A DNA stretch of 64,000 bases from G963422705 sp963422705 (GTDB taxonomy: Bacteria > Poribacteria > WGA-4E > WGA-3G), in NCBI GenBank assembly GCA_963422705.1, contig OY730443.1, forward strand, positions 3,596,001-3,660,000, read 5' to 3'. A program made the translations under genes and the position numbers. Position 1 is the first letter of the stretch. The number at the start of each line of letters is the position of its first letter. This document shows positions 63,185 through 64,000 of the stretch, one piece after another. The notes under the pieces are model-generated. The model had not been told where the DNA came from. It was given only the letters and a program-made list of their open reading frames with translations, and ran no database searches.

Positions 63185-63638
63185 GAGGGTGTTAATGATG
63201 CCTTTCTGATTTCTCGTTCAAGAGATTCTGTCACAATTCATTTTGTGAGCGCGTGGCGGCTTTTTAAAAAAAGTCTATCATATTCTCCTCAATATTTCAA
63301 GAGGTGTCAATAGTTTTCACGGCATTTCGTTTTCGACATGTTTGTTGATTTGCCGATGGCGCGTGAACCGGAAATCACGCCTACCGGGGTACCTGGTAAT
63401 CTAGCATCCATTTTTAATGGAGAAGTAAATAGTTCTGTGAGATAACATCTAATAAAATTTGCTATTTTTTTTCAAACATGGTATAGTTAATATGAGATTT
63501 TATCTTCGAGAAATTTCTGTACGTTCATCTAAAGTTTTGTGGTAAACTGTTCGTTTGCACCCCCGTCGTTAATCTGTGTTTTCATAGTCAGGTGATGAGG
63601 ATAAAAAAATATTAATCAACCCCTATTTAATCAATTCA
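63185..63638. other. Gene-free divergent region upstream of fumC
   Basis: About 450 bp, AT-rich, between fumC and the partial gene at the window end. A minus-strand TTGAAA-N17-TAGACT around 63269-63297 is a possible fumC promoter. No gene or RNA structure is otherwise visible. Confidence 0.45.
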
Positions 63639-64000
63639 GTGACGGCCCCACCTCCCCAAAGTTATCGTTACAATCAGTGGTGTCTGCGCGGTTATCATCC
63701 AGGGCTGCGGCCACTGTCGCCGGATGATGAATGTGGTACCCTTATCGGACAAATGGGATGGGTGGGGGCGCACGCCCACGCGCATGACTATCTATGGGCG
63801 ACAGCGGGCAACATGGGTGCCTTGCTGGCAGCGCGCGTCGATGAGGCGTGTCTCCTTCCTTATGACGTATCGCCGCGTTATCCGCTGCCCTCACAGATTA
63901 TGGTGAAAGGGCTAGCAGGAAGACACGTGCTACTTACGAAATCCGGTGCGCGTTTGGATATGATAGCGTGTGAACATCCTTCGTTAAATCTAGCCATCAT
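63639..64000 (+). CDS. Unrecognised protein, N-terminal part only
   Basis: Open frame from a GTG at 63639 that runs off the window end (about 120 residues visible), preceded by a stop at 63585. It begins TAPPPQSYRYNQWCLRGYHP, then contains GQMGWVGAHAHAHDYLWATA, RVDEACLLPYDVSPRYPLPS and GLAGRHVLLTKSG. Codon use resembles a real gene. Nothing here matches a family I know. No signal peptide. The start is uncertain because no clear ribosome site precedes the GTG. Confidence 0.5.
   Translation, partial: MTAPPPQSYRYNQWCLRGYHPGLRPLSPDDECGTLIGQMGWVGAHAHAHDYLWATAGNMGALLAARVDEACLLPYDVSPRYPLPSQIMVKGLAGRHVLLTKSGARLDMIACEHPSLNLAI

Overview
The window is a contiguous piece of a Gram-negative bacterial chromosome. 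It encodes Omp85/BamA, Skp, LpxD, a LolC-LolD exporter and Lnt, so the cell has an LPS-type outer membrane and lipoprotein sorting. The accessory gene mix (phytanoyl-CoA dioxygenase, Gfo/Idh/MocA dehydrogenase, two xylose-isomerase-like TIM-barrel proteins, sulfatase, Fe-alcohol dehydrogenase, a large OPT-like membrane protein) together with bacterial homologues of archaeal lipid enzymes fits an FCB/PVC-type lineage such as Candidatus Poribacteria. That placement is inference, because no rRNA gene is present. No tRNA, rRNA or CRISPR was found.

Region 1 (1-19126, all minus strand) is a long housekeeping block read lnt, prfB, lysS, lolC, lolD, ilvE, bamA, skp, lpxD, ubiA-type prenyltransferase, SpoU methyltransferase, ferredoxin, geranylgeranyl reductase, GGGP synthase, grpE, dnaJ. 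Four of these genes form a near-complete archaeal-type ether-lipid module: GGGP synthase, a DGGGP-synthase-like UbiA protein, geranylgeranyl reductase (GGR) and its adjacent 2[4Fe-4S] ferredoxin. The GGR reading frame carries an in-frame UGA exactly where the family has its conserved cysteine (PVR-C-x-EG). A 6-bp perfect stem with a UGGAC loop follows 19 nt after the UGA, which fits the rules for a bacterial SECIS element. I propose a selenocysteine-containing GGR. prfB carries a textbook +1 frameshift site.

Region 2 (19217-34054) is metabolic and accessory: a sulfite/nitrite reductase fused to a TusA-like domain, an OPT-like membrane protein, a lone E1-alpha dehydrogenase, an SRAP protein, sugar and alcohol oxidoreductases, a PhyH oxygenase, and an archaeal-style tRNA-guanine transglycosylase fused to an ArcS-like domain.

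Region 3 (34252-50885) holds comEC, a duplicated and decaying leucine-rich-repeat gene, a sulfatase, htrA, an EF-G paralogue, a P1 peptidase and two broken IS200/IS605-type tnpB elements. A 54-bp palindromic repeat occurs three times, once (internally deleted) inside a tnpB.

Region 4 (50903-61555) is rpoB-rpoC behind its own strong promoter. Both subunits carry large insertions built from the same roughly 40-residue tandem repeat: about five units in the beta lobe (the E. coli SI1 position) and about eleven in the beta-prime trigger loop (the SI3 position). The unit resembles a module already present once in the beta-prime clamp. With the UGA-containing GGR, this is the most striking content of the window. 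fumC and the start of an unrecognised gene close the window.
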